A DNA stretch of 64,000 bases from Hypholoma sublateritium FD-334 SS-4 (GCA_000827495.1 KN817672.1:1-64000); one strand, 5' to 3'. Positions 34,253 through 46,271 are shown, counted from the first letter of the stretch. Notes: a model not told the origin generated them from the sequence alone. Numbers and translations are program-made.

Positions 34253-36741
34253 CTACGCCTCCTTCGAGATCCGCTGTATCTCCTCCACACCCTCATCGTG
34301 GTCCCAGAAGCCCATGTCGTCCGTCACCTCTTCGTCGTTATCTACCCCGCTTTCCCGCTCGACAACGACCTCCCCGCTGAGCTGTACCCCGCTCCCCTTG
34401 AGGAATTGTTTCTTCACCTCACGGTCCGTGCGCTCACGTTCCACAACTTCGCCGCTATTGAGCCAGAACACCTTCTCCACGACGTGCCGGATGCATGCGC
34501 GTACGACAATATATCCATGCGACGCTAGAAGCGCAATCAACGCCGCTTTCATCAGGAGTTCCTTCGTTGCCGCGAGTGTCGCGGACGATGAGCCATCGAT
34601 GCCCCAGGGCCCAGCGGATGCAGCGGACACCAGATGCTCTTCGGCAAAAAGGGTGTTGTCGCTGGTAGCCGCCGCAGCGTCGGTGACATTGATAACCAAC
34701 GCAGCTGAGTTTGGGAGAAGGTCGGGAGAGAACAAGTACACAAGCGCCGAATTGGTGAGCGCGCCGAGCCATACGAGAAACGTAAGTGCATCGAGCCACG
34801 GCCCAATTGTGTCGGTGCGGGTGGGAACTGGGCGGCGATTGTGAACGGTCATTTTGAACGCGTCCGAACGAATCTCTAGGAGATTATTCAAAAAGGCCAT
34901 AACTAGAAATGTTTAAGAGTCAGTGTCACGCAATATAGTTCTAATTCAATGTCAAACAAACCTCCGGCCAGTGGCCAGATCGTGGACCAGAGCACGACAT
35001 AGCCGAATTGAACAACCATCTCGCTGTAGTCCACGAATAAATCGTACTCCGGTAGCGCCGCTTCCTCCCGCACCCTATCCAGGAACGCGCGCTCGACCAA
35101 GCCGCCACGCTCCTGCTCGTCTTCAAACACCACACGTTTCTTTGTTCCATTATCAGAGGCGTGCTTCTCGGACGACGTTGTTGAGGTGATTGACGGGGAC
35201 TTTGCATGACCATTCGTTTTGTTTTTCCTGTACGCTTCTACGCGGCGTAAGATGAACGGAAGTCCAACTTCTGTGAAAGTATTGACGGCCTGATTGGTGA
35301 CTGTGTAGGCGAACATTTGGTCCCTAAGTCTCCCCGAGTTCAACTTTGTCCGCGCAGCGGTGGCGTCGGCGTTCCACAGAGCGGAGGTTGCCTTTTCCGA
35401 TGCGCTAGCTGTGGCACTGGTTCCAGCTGATACAGTTCCGTTCAGCATGTCCCGTAGAGTTGCAGCCAAGCTTTGTCCGGTGGTCGCAGATCCAAATAGC
35501 CATGCTTGTACCCACCGCATGACGCCCTCACCGAAAGGTACATACACGAAGGCAGAAAGACCAAGACCAAGATATGCGACAATTGCACTGAGTGCAAATG
35601 TTTTTAGAGTGAGTGATGCAGTGTGTGTCGATTGATGCGTATGATTCTCCCAGTTTGTCAACCTAACAGCCACTGAATGGTACACAGCAAGCACTCGGGG
35701 TACAAATATTACGAATAACAGCGTCGGGGAGAATGTCTATAATACGTTGAGCCATAGTTCACATGTTCGTGAATGCACTTACAATGAGGTTCTTTCCTGG
35801 GCCCTGATAGAGCTGAGTGACAAACGCCTCGAAAACAAATATCACCGTGAGGATCGCCGACAGAATTCCCGCAAAAAAGATAATGACTGGAATGCTGGCG
35901 AGAACGCGGAGCTCTCTGATCCACCACGACATGCCCGGCTTGTACTGCGCGCGCCGCTTTTCGACCTTGAATGAACCACGCGTACCGAAACGGAGAGAGA
36001 GTTTCCGCTCGTAGATACGCCACCATTCCACAAAAATTATAGACCAGAAGCAGAGGAGGATGGAGTAAATGGGCGCATACGGAGGCAGGAAAAAATGGGC
36101 CAACAACCCAAGGCCCGCGGGTATGACGAGAGACTTGGTGTATGACGCGAGAAATGCGAAATAGAGAGCCAACGAGTCACCAAACTGGTCCCGAATTCGT
36201 TCAAGTTGTACCGAGGCTATATTTCGAGGCGTCCACGCTCGAACCCATCGGTCATTGAACTCGCGATTGTGCAATGGGAATATCGACTCGACGAGGTCCC
36301 ATTCCGGGGCGTCATGCGATATCCCGAGACCCCCATCCGCTGGCGACGACGATATATAGGTATGCACCAGCCGCAGCTTGTCCGCCGGCGACAGTGGAAT
36401 TGGGCTCGTCACAGGCGTTACGGGTAAACCGGACAGAAAATCTGAATGTCTGCATCTCTTCGTCAGCGGATGATATATGATGCACATGTTACTCACCGCT
36501 CCCTTGAAACAAGTTCTTTAACATGTTTCTCTGGACACGTTATGAACACCAGAAGATGTCCAAGACCTTCTCCTCGCCGTCCAACAGCTTTGAGACCTGC
36601 ATAGCTCAATGTTTGGATGAGTCGTCTGTACTGCTGCTCAGCTTTGCGAGCTTCCTCGCGTGTCTGCTGCTTGGATAACGAGGATTTTGTTGTCCTAAAC
36701 GACAGAACTAGGTCGATGTCCGGTGGTCGTCGAGCGGCCAT
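34253..36741 (-). CDS. Anoctamin/TMEM16-family membrane protein (Ist2-like)
   Basis: Fungal TMEM16 proteins scramble lipids or tether the ER to the plasma membrane. Model complement(join(34253..34902, 34962..35736, 35783..36449, 36497..36741)), 778 aa, GT-AG and in frame. The N-terminal ~150 residues are a cytosolic ferredoxin-like region. The membrane part begins with RIRDQFGDSLALYFAFLASY and contains LCFWSIIFVEWWRIYERKLS, the family-typical E/W-rich helix, then FAGILSAILTVIFVFEAF, GLGLSAFVYVPFG, MVVQFGYVVLWSTIWPLAG and LLEIRSDAFKM. The last match covers the conserved calcium-site end of the fold. The C-terminal ~60 residues are acidic and lack an obvious PIP2-binding basic tail. Eight to ten hydrophobic segments can be counted. 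Confidence 0.9.
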
Positions 36742-37183
36742 TGGCGTCAATCCGACTCAACGACGACCTCGTTGTTTGGTCGTCGTTGGTATTTTGACGA
36801 TGACGTGATGACGAGCTATTAGTATTTGCGTGTGTTGATTGATCATTCACGGTCACTGCTCTCGCTCCAAGAATCGGCGAATTACTTGCGAATTACTATA
36901 CTTTGATTGCACCGGAAGCACAAATCCAATGATTCTCAGTCGTGTTTTCACGTATGTATTTGACGGAATTTAAAGCTTAAAACTTCAAGCGCTTTATCCA
37001 AGCGCTCAATTTTCAAGCTCAATTTCAGACTGAAATTTTGCTACTACAGTGGACGCCTCTAACGCGCTTCTTGCGCTCTTCCGTCGGATAAACATGAACT
37101 GCATGCAGCACTGGTTGATTTTCACAGCAGGTTTTCGACTCGAAATCCGCACCGCCCACACCTTTCCCGAACCACCTATTGAA
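36742..37183. other. Intergenic region
   Basis: 5' flank of the anoctamin gene and 3' flank of cysteine-rich gene A. It contains repeated caagc/gcttt words (36975-37030) but no gene. Confidence 0.45.
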
Positions 37184-37635
37184 TCAAAGGGGACATATTC
37201 CGGTGGCTCCTTCGTAACAACTAGTATATTTCATAAGGGTGATCAAAGGGTGATTGTGGTATTTTAGGAAGAATAACTGTAACTTACGTTCCTCCGACTC
37301 CTACAACGAGGGGACCGCAGCAGCGCCAGCCAGTAGGACCTAACCAAAACATGATGAAGTCAACATATTCTTCAATACTCAAGTGAAATAAGGTATACGT
37401 ACAAACCACGTCCTTTGGTATTGAAAAATTGAGAATATTTGTTAGCTACAATAGGCCGGGTCATCGAGATGTGTAATGTTCATACGTTCGGTCCACCACC
37501 TGTTTGAGTCATCATGGTTAGTAGTAAACTCAAAAATATAGGTAAGGAGATAATACAGTGATGCGTCTTGGCAAGGGAAGTTTGACCGAAGACGACGGCG
37601 ACAAAAAGGAATGCAGTGGCGACAGAGAGCTTCAT
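37184..37635 (-). CDS. Small secreted six-cysteine (knottin-like) protein, member A
   Basis: Five exons: 37557-37635, 37486-37499, 37403-37445, 37288-37339, 37184-37220; 225 nt, 74 aa, all GT-AG. Residues 1-22 form a signal peptide (MKLSVATAFLFVAVVFG...). The mature part has cysteines spaced C-18-C-5-CC-10-C-7-C, with the family core CPTGWRCCGP and ending GTC...GICPL. This order is that of inhibitor cystine knots. Introns follow the family plan: intron 1 splits the codon of Cys1 (T|GT), intron 2 is phase 0, intron 3 splits Cys2 (T|GT), intron 4 is phase 2 just before Cys5. Exon 3 (43 nt) is the longest in the family and makes the largest first loop. A minus-strand TATA (37714-37722) lies ~80 nt upstream. 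Function unknown; an extracellular effector or antimicrobial role is only an inference. Confidence 0.8.
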
Positions 37636-38541
37636 AGTGTCTAGTCTGAGGCTACCTGATATTGGTATTTGTGCTGGGCAAGAAGTTACTTACACCAGTG
37701 GAACCTGATTGGGTTTTTATATCCATCAAATGCGAGCTACTTATTGGCTACTCGTAAATAGCATCCCGCTTTACTAAAATTCTTTCGGCGGAAACGCTCG
37801 GAAACGCCTTCTTTGCCAACTGAGTAACAGTTGGCTAGATCCACTTTACATGCAGGTTCGCATTCTTCAATTCTTACTCGTAAAATCACCGTACCTGTCC
37901 CAGTGTTTCGTGACAATAGCTATGTGCGGAAACTTAATGGAGAATGTCACAACACCCCTCCAAAGGGTTGCAAAAGGGTCAGCGAAATGATTGTAATTTT
38001 GACCCACCATTCCGGGTATGTATGTCGGGTCGAGCGCTGGGCGCTGATAGATAGGACCCGAACACGTTCAGTGCCTCTGAGTGACAGTCCAGATCTAATT
38101 TATGTATGGCCTAAATTTAGCTGTCCTTGAAGCTTGCACTTCCACATAGTACCTATTTTCGCACATGACTAGCTGGCTGGGATACATATGCAGTTCGAAC
38201 TTTGGCAGCTATGTATGACGCCAATATGAATGTTAAGAATCTGAATGTGAACAAATTGCTTGCACTGCGTCGCCGACTCGCAGGGACGAGACTGACCACA
38301 AAATAGTCCAGGCAACGGTGTATTTACTGGTGTGCAGCGTGCTAACTAAAACAGAATAAATCGAGATACAATTGCTATTATGGGTAATCATACAAACACC
38401 GCAATCCAAAGAAGGTATATTCCCTGTGGTTCATTCATAGCTGTCGATTCACGGATAAGATACTGCCAATGCCTTTAGAGGATTAAAAAAGCACAGATTC
38501 CGGTTTATCATTTTCATATGTACATAGAAGTGTATTGTTAT
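37636..38541. other. Intergenic region between members A and B
   Basis: Contains the promoter of member A and no other gene that I can support. Confidence 0.45.
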
Positions 38542-39022
38542 TTAGAGGGGACACGCTCCTGTTAGGCCGGCAAAGCATCTGAAAAACGGTACGTTAACGT
38601 TGAATCGCTGTGCAGTGAGAATTTCTGGTGAGAAGGATTGAACGTACGTTCCACCCAGAGTGGCTGAGATTGGACCGCAGCAACGATATCCAGAAGGGCC
38701 TGCCACAGTATAGTCAGCTTGGAGAAACGTCGACAAATCAGTGCGGGAATAGTGCTCACAGGTCTGCGCCTATTCGTGATATTCAAATGTGTTAGTAATG
38801 ACTGACTCAAGTAAAATTTGAAGCATCGCCTTGATGATTTACCTTCCCAGTGACCTCATTAAAACCACCTGAGCGACGACTTGAAGTTAACTCGCGGTTG
38901 CATTTAGGGCGGCGACAAGACTTACAGTGATAAACAATGCTGCTGGCCTGCGGCGTAGGGGTCGCCAGAGCTTGTGTAGCAATCATAAAGCAAAGAGCAA
39001 ACGAGATTTTGGTCAAGTTCAT
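38542..39022 (-). CDS. Small secreted six-cysteine (knottin-like) protein, member B
   Basis: Five exons: 38926-39022, 38843-38868, 38760-38769, 38648-38699, 38542-38578; 222 nt, 73 aa, all GT-AG. Signal peptide MNLTKISFALCFMIATQALA, then a short Thr/Pro/Gln-rich stretch. Cysteine spacing C-12-C-5-CC-10-C-7-C with CPSGYRCCGP and the C-terminus GTCFAGLTGACPL. Exon 3 is only 10 nt. Intron phases 1-0-1-2 are identical to member A. A minus-strand tatatatg element sits ~45 nt upstream of the start. Together with member A it forms a tandem pair 0.9 kb apart; the inverted-repeat element begins ~110 bp upstream of its start codon. Function unknown. Confidence 0.82.
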
Positions 39023-39133
39023 TGTTGAAGTATGGATAGAGCTTAGAGCTTGATATCGGACTAACATATATATCTGTGCAGCTTTTATGTCATTAATCGA
39101 GAATTTTGTTTACGTTCACATCTTTGGCGCCGA

Positions 39134-39160
39134 CATCAGCAAAAGGGCAAATTCACTTAG
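39134..39160 (+). repeat. Left terminal inverted repeat
   Basis: Begins catcagcaaaagggcaaat and continues into the TCTTA-rich subterminal zone (to ~39330). Confidence 0.6.
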
Positions 39161-41119
39161 CGTCTTATCAACATCTTAGCGTCTTTATTTATGTCTTATT
39201 GCTCTTAAACGTTCTTAATTCTTAGCAGCTCCAGGAATAAGACACTAAGTACAAATTCAGATAATTTTAAGACTCTAAGACACGATAATAAAATAAAGGA
39301 ATTAAGAAGCAACAAAAATTGTAAATTCGCGCTGCTATTCGTCAAGACTCAAGTTGATATGTGTAGTTTGTCCGAGCTCGCGGCCGTCGCCGATACCATC
39401 GGCTACCGGCCACGGCCCACGTTGCCCAGCGCCGCCGTCATCGGAAGCAGCCTACAGATCTGGGCGGTGGACCTGCAAAAGACTGGACACCAAGCGCAGC
39501 GCACCAGCGCCGGCGCTCGAGCCCGGTGTAGAGGGGAATTAATTTGGTAGTACTTACTTAAAATGCGACTGACTACGCCAGCGCTGCACTGATTGTGTGA
39601 CCCACCCAGGTCGGGCCGGGGACCACGGTAATGACAAGCACGCAAGTCCTTTCAACCTGCCCTAAACATGGTTGAACTTCCGAATAGGTAATTTTCCCAG
39701 CTATTACCAGAACACTCACCTGCGACAACCCACCCGCCACAGCACCGCATGCGATGAGCGCTACCCTGTCGAGACCCTGTGGCCAAACGAAAGTCAGACA
39801 GGCGACGATGGCGGCAACAATATTGACAATGACCTGGCCAACGTCGAACGGCGGCAACAACGCCCAGGTGGTAGCCCACTCCCCATCCAGGTAAGTGCTA
39901 CCGCCATCATATGACCCCCCTGCCATCTCTTACACCATGCAGCCCTCACGCCAGCTACTCACTCCCGCCCAGCGGGGCCAACAACGAGCAGGAATCGCGC
40001 TGGAGTCCTGCCATCTGCGGCTGCAGCGCCCGCCGGCAGCTAACCCGATGGATGTGCGATGGACTGTTGACCATGCGATGGCAGCACCCCGGAATGCGCC
40101 CGCCAGGTGCAATGACCTAGCGTTCTCGCACCTGTTGCACTATGCACTCTAAGCCTAGTGCCGCGTTCCGGTGCTCGAATCGCGTGCACACAAGCGACAC
40201 GGAGGTACGGAGGTTCGCAGCGGCGTCATTACTCGACAACCTAGGTGCTCTGGTGCGTGGATTTCTCAAATGGCAGCGACATTCGTGTCCCTTCCGCCCT
40301 GGAACGGTATGTGCAGACTTTCATGTTATGTAGCACTCACTTCTCACCCCCTGTAGCCACGATGTACACGATATCAACACCGCTCAGCTGCGATGCCTCT
40401 GCCTTCATGATGATAACAACCCCCACCACAAACACCTGGTCCCATTACCGCGTCCAGGTCCCATTGTCGCGTCCAATCATGCCTACGCGTATCGAAGAAT
40501 GGACCGCGACGTTCGGCATGGCAACAACTGCTGCTGCAGGAAGGATCTTCGTTTTGGGCTGATACTGAGCGCTAGTGAATTCTAAGACCCATATTCTCTT
40601 GTTGCAAGATTTCGGGCACCTTTGTATCAATTGCTTCGAGATAACATAGGGTAGCCTGCAGGATGCTTCCTGAGGTGCGTGATCGCTTGAAGATTTCGTG
40701 CACAAATGTTTGCTAGTGCTTGAGGCAAAGGTGAGGAGTGCTGATGAGCCAGCGCAGTCGAAGGGCGCTACCACATGGAGACGGTGAGCATGCTCGTGGG
40801 CAAAGAGGTGGAGAAGACATAGGGATTGTCTACCCTACCGTCTACGTACATACGTTGTAATTCCACCTCATGTATTATATTAAAGTTGTAATTCATGTGT
40901 TTTCGCTCCCACTTTACCCTTGTGCTGGCGTGAGGGCTCCAAAATGCTGTTCTTACCGCCCTGAGATGGCTCTTTATGAGTTCTTAGTCGACTCTTATGT
41001 CTTTGCCAAGTTGGATTTAAGACCTTGTGTCTGGGCTCAGAAATGGACCCCCATGTCCCAAGACGTTATTCTTAGCGTCTTAACTCGTCTTAACCGTCTT
41101 ATATAAGTTCTAAGTCCGC

Positions 41120-41146
41120 TTAAGACAAGTTGCCGTTTTGCTGATG
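41120..41146 (-). repeat. Right terminal inverted repeat
   Basis: Minus-strand reading begins catcagcaaaacggcaact; subterminal TCTTA motifs occupy ~40975-41120. Confidence 0.6.
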
Positions 41147-41290
41147 GAGTTACTACGTGTTGTAGATCATTACCGAGACGGAAAAAATGTGGATATCGAA
41201 CGTGGTATTACAGGAGCCAACCGCCAGCTCGACTCTCCCTCTCCCACGTTTTGACTCAGTTGTTGCGAGTGACGGGTAGTAATTATTAGC

Positions 41291-41352
41291 CTATGTTCCG
41301 CCCTCGGTCTCGAATATGATCAGGCCGCAGCACATTAGTCCACTGCGAGGGC
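41291..41352 (-). pseudogene. Relic of a six-cysteine protein gene, member C (exon 4 only)
   Basis: After a good acceptor (acattactag) the minus strand reads as the family's exon 4: the completed Cys2 codon, PRSGLM, the CC pair with Gly, and a 10-residue loop ending EGGT. Where every other member has a GT or GC donor the sequence is AT, and the frame hits TAG at once, so the last two cysteines are lost. No exon 5 was found to the left before the transposon boundary at 41146, 145 bp away. Exons 1-3 could not be located with confidence; the open frame at 41486-41713 lacks a signal peptide. Confidence 0.5.
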
Positions 41353-42668
41353 CTAGTAATGTTAGCATCGTGAAGAGGTGAATATAATTTGAAGCAATCA
41401 TTTAGAAAGACTGCAGTGCGTTCTAGACAAGTTGACCTGTGGTAAGCTCAATTTGAGCCTCAACGGGTTTATGCATTAATGGCACTTACTTGAATGGATG
41501 ATAACATCCGTCGATTGAAGGCCCGGCGCGACATATGTCTGTTACAGTACTATTGCAACCCCAACTAGAAATATGAACGAGATGCTGACTCAAGATTTCA
41601 TGATCAGGCAAGGACGTGTCTCGGTAAAGTGGGGTCCGCTTGACAATGGAATTTCTGATCTTCATAGGTGTTGACATTGAGCGTTGAGGCCTGAGGTTAG
41701 ATGCGAATTTCAAATTGGAGGTGCAATGGGAATCGCAGGAAACCTTGAGAAAATCTCAAGGTTTACACGCCTTTATGTAATTGTAAATTGGCATAACAAC
41801 AGGTGACCTTTCGCGGCCGGAGCAGCTCAACACTGAAATTCGGAGCTTTCAGCTGAAGATATGTACTGATTGCCTCGGTCGTTCTCCCTATTCAAGTTGC
41901 TGACTAGTTTCATGCAAAACTCAAGCAAAAGTTGACTTCCATGATTGATATTGCGCCGATTCAAGCAGCCATAGTAATAGTATCCGACGGAGCTTATGTG
42001 GGTTCACAAATTATCAAAGGGCGCTGGCGGCGGCTGATTCACAGCGGAGAGAGAGAGACATTTTAACTGAGAAGTCGCATATGTACAGCGTGGTATGAGA
42101 GCCTCACACATCCCCCCGTAGTTTCTGATAATGTACAAACGACTTGCCGTCCGTTTGACCAGCTTACAACAAACATTTAATTGCTGATGGTTATCATTTT
42201 TAACGATGGAGAGTGGAGCTTGGAGGGTAAAATACTGCATGACATGCATAACAACCACTCCGAACAATAGTTGTCCACACCCACACCATTTCGCCGACAG
42301 AAGGGTCCAAGAGTTTATGTCAACCCATTTGGCTATTTGACTGGTTGGCGGAATGAAAGATGCAGGTACAGATGGAAATGTTTTTGAATATCAGAAACCG
42401 AGAACTCACCAGATCCGACTAGCGCTGTTCAACAGCACAACAAAGCCAGCAAAATGAGCCTGAGCCTGGACCCGCCTGTGCACCCAAGTGCGGATATATT
42501 CAATTGCCGGCAGAGAAGGACAAAACGGAAATAAAGGAACTGCAACTAAATGCAAAACGTGAGAACACCGCAGGTTTCGCCTTGAACGTAGGGTGAGCGC
42601 CATAGGAAAAATAATCAATACTAAGTGTACAAGCGAGTAGTGTTCCATCGTCGGTATACGGACGCAGA
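41353..42668. other. Intergenic region
   Basis: May hold decayed 5' parts of member C. A minus-strand frame at 42004-42267 has a CC pair and two later Cys but lacks the conserved core and is not called. Confidence 0.4.
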
Positions 42669-45211
42669 CTACGAGGTGCGGCTCTGCTTTTTCGCAGTTC
42701 CGATGGTGGTGTTGTTGACCTGAGCGCCGGGTCAGCACAGGAGTCCGGGAAGTCCCAGGACCATACGCACCTTCGTCGCGAATCTCAGAGACGTTAATGA
42801 CTCCTGCAAATGAGCGGCTAGAGGCGACAGGTTGAGCACCATCTAGGGAGGTCATGTGTAGATACATATCAGTAAACTCAAGAAACCTCCGGAACGAAGC
42901 GAGCGAGGTTACCCACCAGTGTCTTCGAATTGCCGCTCAGGGAGTTTTGAAGCAAATATGTCAACTACGCGACCGCCGATCATATATATGCGCATCTATC
43001 AGACGTCTGGGAGGAGTAGCGGCGCTGGCATGCGTACCTTGGAGTTCCGATACGGGATGTGCTTGTCACCCCCCTTCTCCCCCTTCTCCCCGAGAGCGGC
43101 GATGACATCACCTAGGGCGCTGAGGCTCTTATTGATGCTTTGCGTCTCCCGAACACGCTCCTTGTCCGTGCCGTTCGCAAAACTTACATTCAAACGCTCG
43201 CTTCCGGCGAGATCGACTAGGTTCAAACTGCCCTCACACCGCTCGCCCGTTCCTGGGCAACCGGCGATGCCAACATTGACACCGCTGATGCGTAGCGTGA
43301 AGACCGAGTGCGAGCGCGACGAGCGTTCATTCATCATCGTAGCTGCGACGCTGCGCCGAGACTGGGCTATTGCGAGGAGCGAGCGCACCTGCGACGGCGA
43401 AGTGAGAGTGACGACTTCGATGTCGGTTACGCGGGTAGAACCAGTCTTGGAGTCGTGCTTGATCTCATGTTTCTTCTTGTCGAATTCGCCCTTCCCCAAG
43501 AGATCGTTGATGGTTTCATTATACTGGGAGACTTGAGAATTCGGGGACGTCAGAGCAGATGATTAAACTCACAATTTCCAAGAACTGTCCCTCAAGCTTA
43601 TACTCCCAGCCTCTTGACTTCATCTCCGAAGCAACCCGGAATACTTGTTCAACGGCTCTGGGGATCATACCCGCGTTGGTCTCGGACTGAAAGGGGTATA
43701 AGTACCACGATACGGGGAGGCGACGTCCAGGACTTACCACGCCACCTTCCATAGTGAACGACTTGCCGGATCCCGTTTGCCCATAGGCAAATATGCAAAC
43801 GTTGTAACCGTCTGTACAGCTCTGAGCGAGCTGAGAGATCTCTTCAAATACCTCCGCTTGAGTCGATTCAGGTTCAAACACCTGTTTGAAAGACGTAAGA
43901 TGGTTTAAAATCGGATATTTTGGGGTAAATTTCTAGTAAACTCACGCGATCGAAACCGAAGTTGTAAACTTCTTTTCTCTCTTGGCCGGTGGCACTGGAC
44001 GACGACGATGCGATGACAATTTCTTTGTGATCCCGAGTGTCGGGGAATGCGAGATTAGCCTGGAGTTCCCCCTTCGCCTTTTCTTGATCGATGCTTCCTT
44101 CAGATAGACTCGATGACGAGCCGGAGGTCGAAAGCGCGCCTGAATATGTAACGATATCTGAAGGCAAGATAGGCCGGACCCGACAGAACACGCGAATGTT
44201 CCCTTTCAATTCCTGAACCATATTGTGCAATTTCCGCCGCACAAGTTCGCCGTCCATGGCGTCCCTCTTCAGATCTTCAATGTGCTTTTGAGCGGCTTCA
44301 AGTTTGAGAGTCAACTCAGACACAGTGCTCGCATATACGTCGATTTGGGAGTGGAGTGCCGTTGATTGTGCTTCGAGAGCGTGATTCTGAGTAGTGAGAG
44401 TGAGATGGGATGTAGATTGGTGTGATATGGTCTTTTTGAGAGTGGAAACAGTCTCTCGTTCGCGGTCCAGGTCGCTCCTACAGATCCGTAAATCTTCAGT
44501 GACCTCTCGAATTTCGCGGTCGCGCTTCTTGATATCCATCTCCAGGTCCATCACCTCCCGGCTGTGCTTCTTCTTGAGATTTTCAATCTCATCCGACGCA
44601 TGTACGAGCTCCCTGCGCTGGTTGAGCTCTTGCGATTTGGCGGTTGCGAGTTCGCGTGACAAGGCCAGGTGGTTATTTTGCAGTTCCGCGACCTTGTTTC
44701 TCTCGGCCTCCATATCCGCTGCGAGTCGGGCAGCATCTGCCGCGCGAGCTTCTTCGATAGAAGTAAGCTGAGATTGGAGCTCGTTGAACCGTTTGTCGTC
44801 CGCTCCCGCTCGTCCTGCCGCTGGTCGGGAACCAGACACCACGCGTCCAGGGGCTGTTCGCACCGGAGCAGTCGGTTTAGATTGTGGCTTCAGGCTTGTT
44901 GGAGGGGCACTCATCCCCCTCGATTGTGTCAGTGTAGGTGCTCGTGGTCTAGTCAGTGGCTTCGTTGCAACACCTCGCGTTGTTGTCACATTGGCCGCCG
45001 TCCGCGATGGCTGAAGGGGTCTGCTAGGTCTGATCGGGCCCACCGCCGCCACCTTCCTCGGCTGATCTAGTGTCTCTTCATCCTCCTCCATAATAGCCTT
45101 GCGTTTCAGGCTGCCGGAAGCAGCCATTCGGGAAGGCAGCGAAGGTCCCGCATCGCTGTTGATGTGATTTCTGTCTGGGGAAGAGCTCCGCAGACGAGGT
45201 AGCCTGGACAT
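42669..45211 (-). CDS. Kinesin-14 (C-terminal motor, Kar3/Ncd type)
   Basis: Minus-end-directed microtubule motor acting in spindle assembly and nuclear movement. Model complement(join(42669..42719, 42771..42842, 42917..42964, 43038..43523, 43573..43686, 43738..43881, 43946..45211)), 726 aa, GT-AG, in frame. Residues ~1-135 are a basic, Ser/Pro-rich tail; ~140-370 a long coiled coil; the neck reads [15 protein letters not shown], diagnostic for C-terminal motors. Motor motifs: P-loop [13 protein letters not shown] (~455-465), switch [12 protein letters not shown], switch [12 protein letters not shown], and [13 protein letters not shown]; it ends with [17 protein letters not shown]. The upstream frame to 45352 starts without ATG, so 45211 is chosen. 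It interrupts the cysteine-rich gene array. Confidence 0.94.
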
Positions 45212-45803
45212 TGATGGGTGCGTGTCGTTGATAGTGACTTCTTCTCGTCGTGGCCGCCGTGCAATATCTATATGCTCAGGAGACGTTGAATGAAGCTGAA
45301 GCAAAGTTGGCGTCGAATTGGGGCCAGGTTCAAACTTGGACGCGACACACACGTGACGGTGTTTATCTCGTTTTGATGGTGGCGGGCTAAGGGCTTGCTA
45401 AAGTCGATGCTCTTGTTCAACTCCTGTTTGCTCACGGCAACGAGCGCCACCTATGCGACGACGGCCGAAGCTCAAAAGCGTTCTCAAGGCGGCAACTCCC
45501 AGTTTCCTCGAAATCATGGCGACAATTATTACATCCTATTCAAATCCTATTAGTAGTATTCATTTTTTGGTCAATGTTTGGTTAATGTTAATCATCTTGA
45601 TTCAGAGTGACTTAGTTGCATTCAATTAAGTACTTGTTCAACTGTGAGCTGGAAAAAACTCATTCTGGCTCTTGGAAGTAACACAACGTTTAAAATGCAC
45701 TACGTAAGTAAGTGTCTTCACTGGAACCCGTTTAGCATAAGTATCATGGAACTTGATTGTATCTATGTAAACCTGGTATAAGGCTGGTGAGACCGCCTTT
45801 GCC
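45212..45803. other. Intergenic region
   Basis: Promoter side of the kinesin gene and 3' flank of member D. No gene seen. Confidence 0.5.
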
Positions 45804-46271
45804 TCAGGCGGCGGCGGGACATGTGCCGATTTCGACGCAGCTTTAGATTCAGAGAAATTGGTTTCAGTTCAAGGGAAGTTGTCAGTTTTCGCTTACAATC
45901 CAATGCTAAAGCAACATGCGGTTCCATCAGGACCTATTCATATGATTTTTTTGAGTCTCGGCGGTCAAGATGATACACTAATAACTATGAATAACTCACA
46001 CCTGACCGCGATAGGCTTTACGCGCGTTGGATATCAACGTAAGAGCGAAAATACGGAATACATTTCACTCACGAGGTCGGGTGCTTTACAGATGATCTTA
46101 AGTCATTGAATATTCCAGGAGCGAAAGACTCTGAAGCTCACGGAAGACACATCGAACCGGGTCCAGAATCAAGTCACGGGCGTCAAGGGATGCTAATGGG
46201 GCGGGTGAGGCCAAGATCGCCTGTAAAGCACAAAGGCTCAAGAGGGAAGAGAACGGTGCAATTAGCTTCAT
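45804..46271 (-). CDS. Small secreted six-cysteine (knottin-like) protein, member D
   Basis: Exon 1 starts at 46271 with a clear signal peptide (MKLIAPFSSLLSLCALQAIL...). Exon 4 (45897-45933) encodes PDGTACCFSIGF after a split Cys2 codon, and exon 5 (45804-45840) gives the last two cysteines and ends CPAAA before TGA; the junction is phase 2 as in the other members, after GGATT as in member G. Exons 2 and 3 are less certain: exon 1 may end after VRCVF (donor gtgagc) and an 11 nt exon 2 fits in phase, but no clear exon 3 was found; only a single T flanked by AG and GT would satisfy the family phases. The CC-to-Cys5 loop (5 residues) is the shortest in the family. Either an extreme micro-exon or a damaged gene. 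Confidence 0.6.

Larger units (their letters stand above)
39134..41146. mobile_element. Putative non-autonomous DNA transposon with terminal inverted repeats
   Basis: The ends match as inverted repeats: catcagcaaaagggcaa at 39134 and, on the other strand from 41146, catcagcaaaacggcaa, with similarity continuing for ~27 bp with a few mismatches. Inside both ends are clusters of a TCTTAGCGTCTTA-like motif, pointing in opposite directions, typical of subterminal transposase sites. The middle (39370-40560) is GC-rich, unlike the ends, and has broken open frames; a minus-strand frame at 39573-39926 includes a hydrophobic stretch (IVNIVAAIVACLTFVWPQGL), suggesting captured host DNA. No transposase is visible. 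Flanking 2 bp GA duplicates on both sides are too short to prove a target-site duplication. Confidence 0.6.

Noticed and set aside
39354..40562. Open frames inside the inverted-repeat element as host genes
   Set aside because: Frames overlap on both strands, are broken, and no transposase or known domain is visible; treated as cargo.
42004..42267. Minus-strand frame with a CC pair and two later cysteines
   Set aside because: Lacks signal peptide, the conserved P-x-G-x-x-CCGP core and the exon phases of the six-cysteine family.
45212..45352. Extending the kinesin start upstream to 45352
   Set aside because: That frame starts with GTG and has no ATG before 45211 that is better supported.
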